Notes under the pieces: generated by a model
Database searches by the model: none
What the model saw: only the letters and a program-made list of their open reading frames with translations
What the model was told of the DNA's origin: nothing
In this document: positions 63,133-64,000 of the stretch, one piece after another
How the letters are laid out: every line of letters starts with the position of its first letter
Numbering within the stretch: position 1 is the stretch's first letter
Translations under genes and position numbers: made by a program
Assembly: GCA_943787265.1 (NCBI GenBank)
Contig: CALSLT010000031.1
Location: forward strand, 1 to 64,000
Length of the DNA: 64,000 bases
Origin: an uncultured Planctomycetaceae bacterium
GTDB lineage: Bacteria; Planctomycetota; Planctomycetia; Planctomycetales; Planctomycetaceae
Direction of reading: 5' to 3'

Positions 63133-63175
63133 GAAAAAGGCCAGAAAACCCCTGTAAAACAAGGCGTTTCTGGCC
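63133..63175 (-). terminator. tRNA gene terminator
   Basis: On the - strand, GGCCAGAAA and TTTCTGGCC (63139-63147 and 63167-63175) form a 9-bp stem followed by TTTTTC. It lies 12 bp after the tRNA 3' end. Confidence 0.75.
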
Positions 63176-63186
63176 ATTCTTCAAAG

Positions 63187-63260
<74 letters not shown>

Positions 63261-63731
63261 CTGTAATTTTGATTGTAAGCCGTCGGTCCCGAGAGAAGAT
63301 GTTGTACATTGGGAACGTCGAACGAATGACGATTGCGGGAAGTTATCATATCAATTCGTGCTGTGCCAGGATGTAGCTGACAACTTTTTTCTGACATGGA
63401 GCCTCGGAACAGGACTATTTCTAATTAGCAGGTTGCATCGTGCAACACGGGTGGCAGAGCCCAATCGTATGTAGATTTCCGGGACACGTGGCGACAGCAT
63501 TCATCACCCACAATATCCATCTGCACATACGTACGTCTTAATATTAGTATCGACACCACGGCAATGCCGATGGAGAATTCCTCCGTTGGCCCCCTGTTTG
63601 CCGTACCAACTTATCGATCGCAACACTGCCGGCCTTTCTCTCAATTTCGTGGCGTACGATTTCGTGGATGTGGACCGCAACTGCCATCACCACCGATGAA
63701 CTCATGACGACCGCGCCAGTTCTTAACCTGC
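63261..63731. other. intergenic, nothing recognised
   Basis: 470 bp between the tRNA and the FHA gene; short overlapping frames only, no repeat or convincing promoter seen. Probably resumes the host chromosome. Confidence 0.4.
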
Positions 63732-64000
63732 ATGACTCGCCGCGAGCGATTCATGTTTCTGTACGAGAATCGCCTGCCAAGCCCCAACAGTGCGACTGAG
63801 CCTTTGAAGTCAAGAATTGCGATGATCGAAAGCCGCGAGATTACCGCGTCTGCGTATCTGGTAGTCGCATCGACGGGTTCGTGGTGCGACATTCACGCGT
63901 TCGTACTGGGTGCGCCCGTTGTGATCGGGCGAGGTGGCGCGAATCAGAATCAGATCGTACTGCACAGCGACCGTTGCAGTCGGCGGCACTGCGAAATCTT
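63732..64000 (+). CDS. FHA-domain protein, 5' part
   Basis: ATG 63732 (or 63753) to the window end. The readable part ends in the start of an FHA domain: FVLGAPVVIGRGGANQNQIV then LHSDRCSRRHCEI, with the canonical GR, SRRH residues that bind phosphothreonine. About 45 residues before it are of no known domain. In planctomycetes such starts often belong to sigma-54-activator or histidine-kinase-type regulators, but the output domain is outside the window. Confidence 0.75.
   Translation, partial: MTRRERFMFLYENRLPSPNSATEPLKSRIAMIESREITASAYLVVASTGSWCDIHAFVLGAPVVIGRGGANQNQIVLHSDRCSRRHCEI

Overview
The window looks like a planctomycete chromosome (Planctomycetota, Pirellula/Rhodopirellula/Gimesia-like). 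The evidence is the repeated pairing of planctomycete cytochrome c proteins (PSCyt/PSD family, DUF1587-1592-1588-1585) with Tat-exported HXXSHH proteins (DUF1552), a DUF1501 protein, many formylglycine-type sulfatases and planctomycete-style intergenic palindromes. Many conserved genes are split by single-base frameshifts while the protein sequence stays conserved on both sides. I therefore annotate most as one gene with frameshifts; sequencing or assembly indels are the likeliest cause, but real decay cannot be excluded.

Layout. (1) 1-18016: a + strand array of PSCyt/DUF1552 pairs at 1-2308, 4238-8147, 8201-12073 and 14328-18016. A sulfatase (2412) and a sialate O-acetylesterase (12205) sit between them. 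(2) 18095-23205: an alpha/beta hydrolase (acetyl-xylan-esterase/dienelactone-hydrolase type) and a large methyltransferase-like plus PQQ beta-propeller protein. (3) 23196-28883: a 5.4 kb segment bounded by a 302-bp direct repeat, holding two internally deleted sulfatases, a cyclase-fold plus PD40-propeller protein and a DUF1501 gene on the - strand. (4) 28778-32192: two sulfatases. (5) 32232-35201: a small housekeeping or accessory island (HTH protein, AlkD-like DNA repair, RidA, PAS-like protein) with REP/MITE-like palindromes. (6) 35254-40667: three sulfatases in tandem, then a sulfatase-tail-like remnant and a small membrane protein. (7) 41093-45957: an IS91-type transposase remnant and a - strand DUF1552/PSCyt operon. 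Together regions 1-7 read as an island for oxidising, desulfating and deacetylating sulfated, acetylated polysaccharide in the envelope or periplasm. No clear glycoside hydrolase is visible.

(8) About 46800-63260: a plasmid-like integrative element. From left to right it has a 35-codon peptide gene, an XRE repressor convergent with a membrane protein, parB-parA, a rep initiator with an upstream dyad and four exact 22-bp iterons, a type I restriction HsdR C-terminal fragment, unknown proteins, an AlpA-like HTH protein, a DEAD-box helicase, a protein with polymerase-palm-like motifs, a small HTH protein and a tyrosine integrase next to an intact tRNA-Arg(TCG). The combination of iteron rep, parAB, helicase, polymerase-like protein and tRNA-linked integrase is the least ordinary part of the window and my main candidate for a poorly described system. 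After the tRNA the chromosome appears to resume with the start of an FHA-domain gene.
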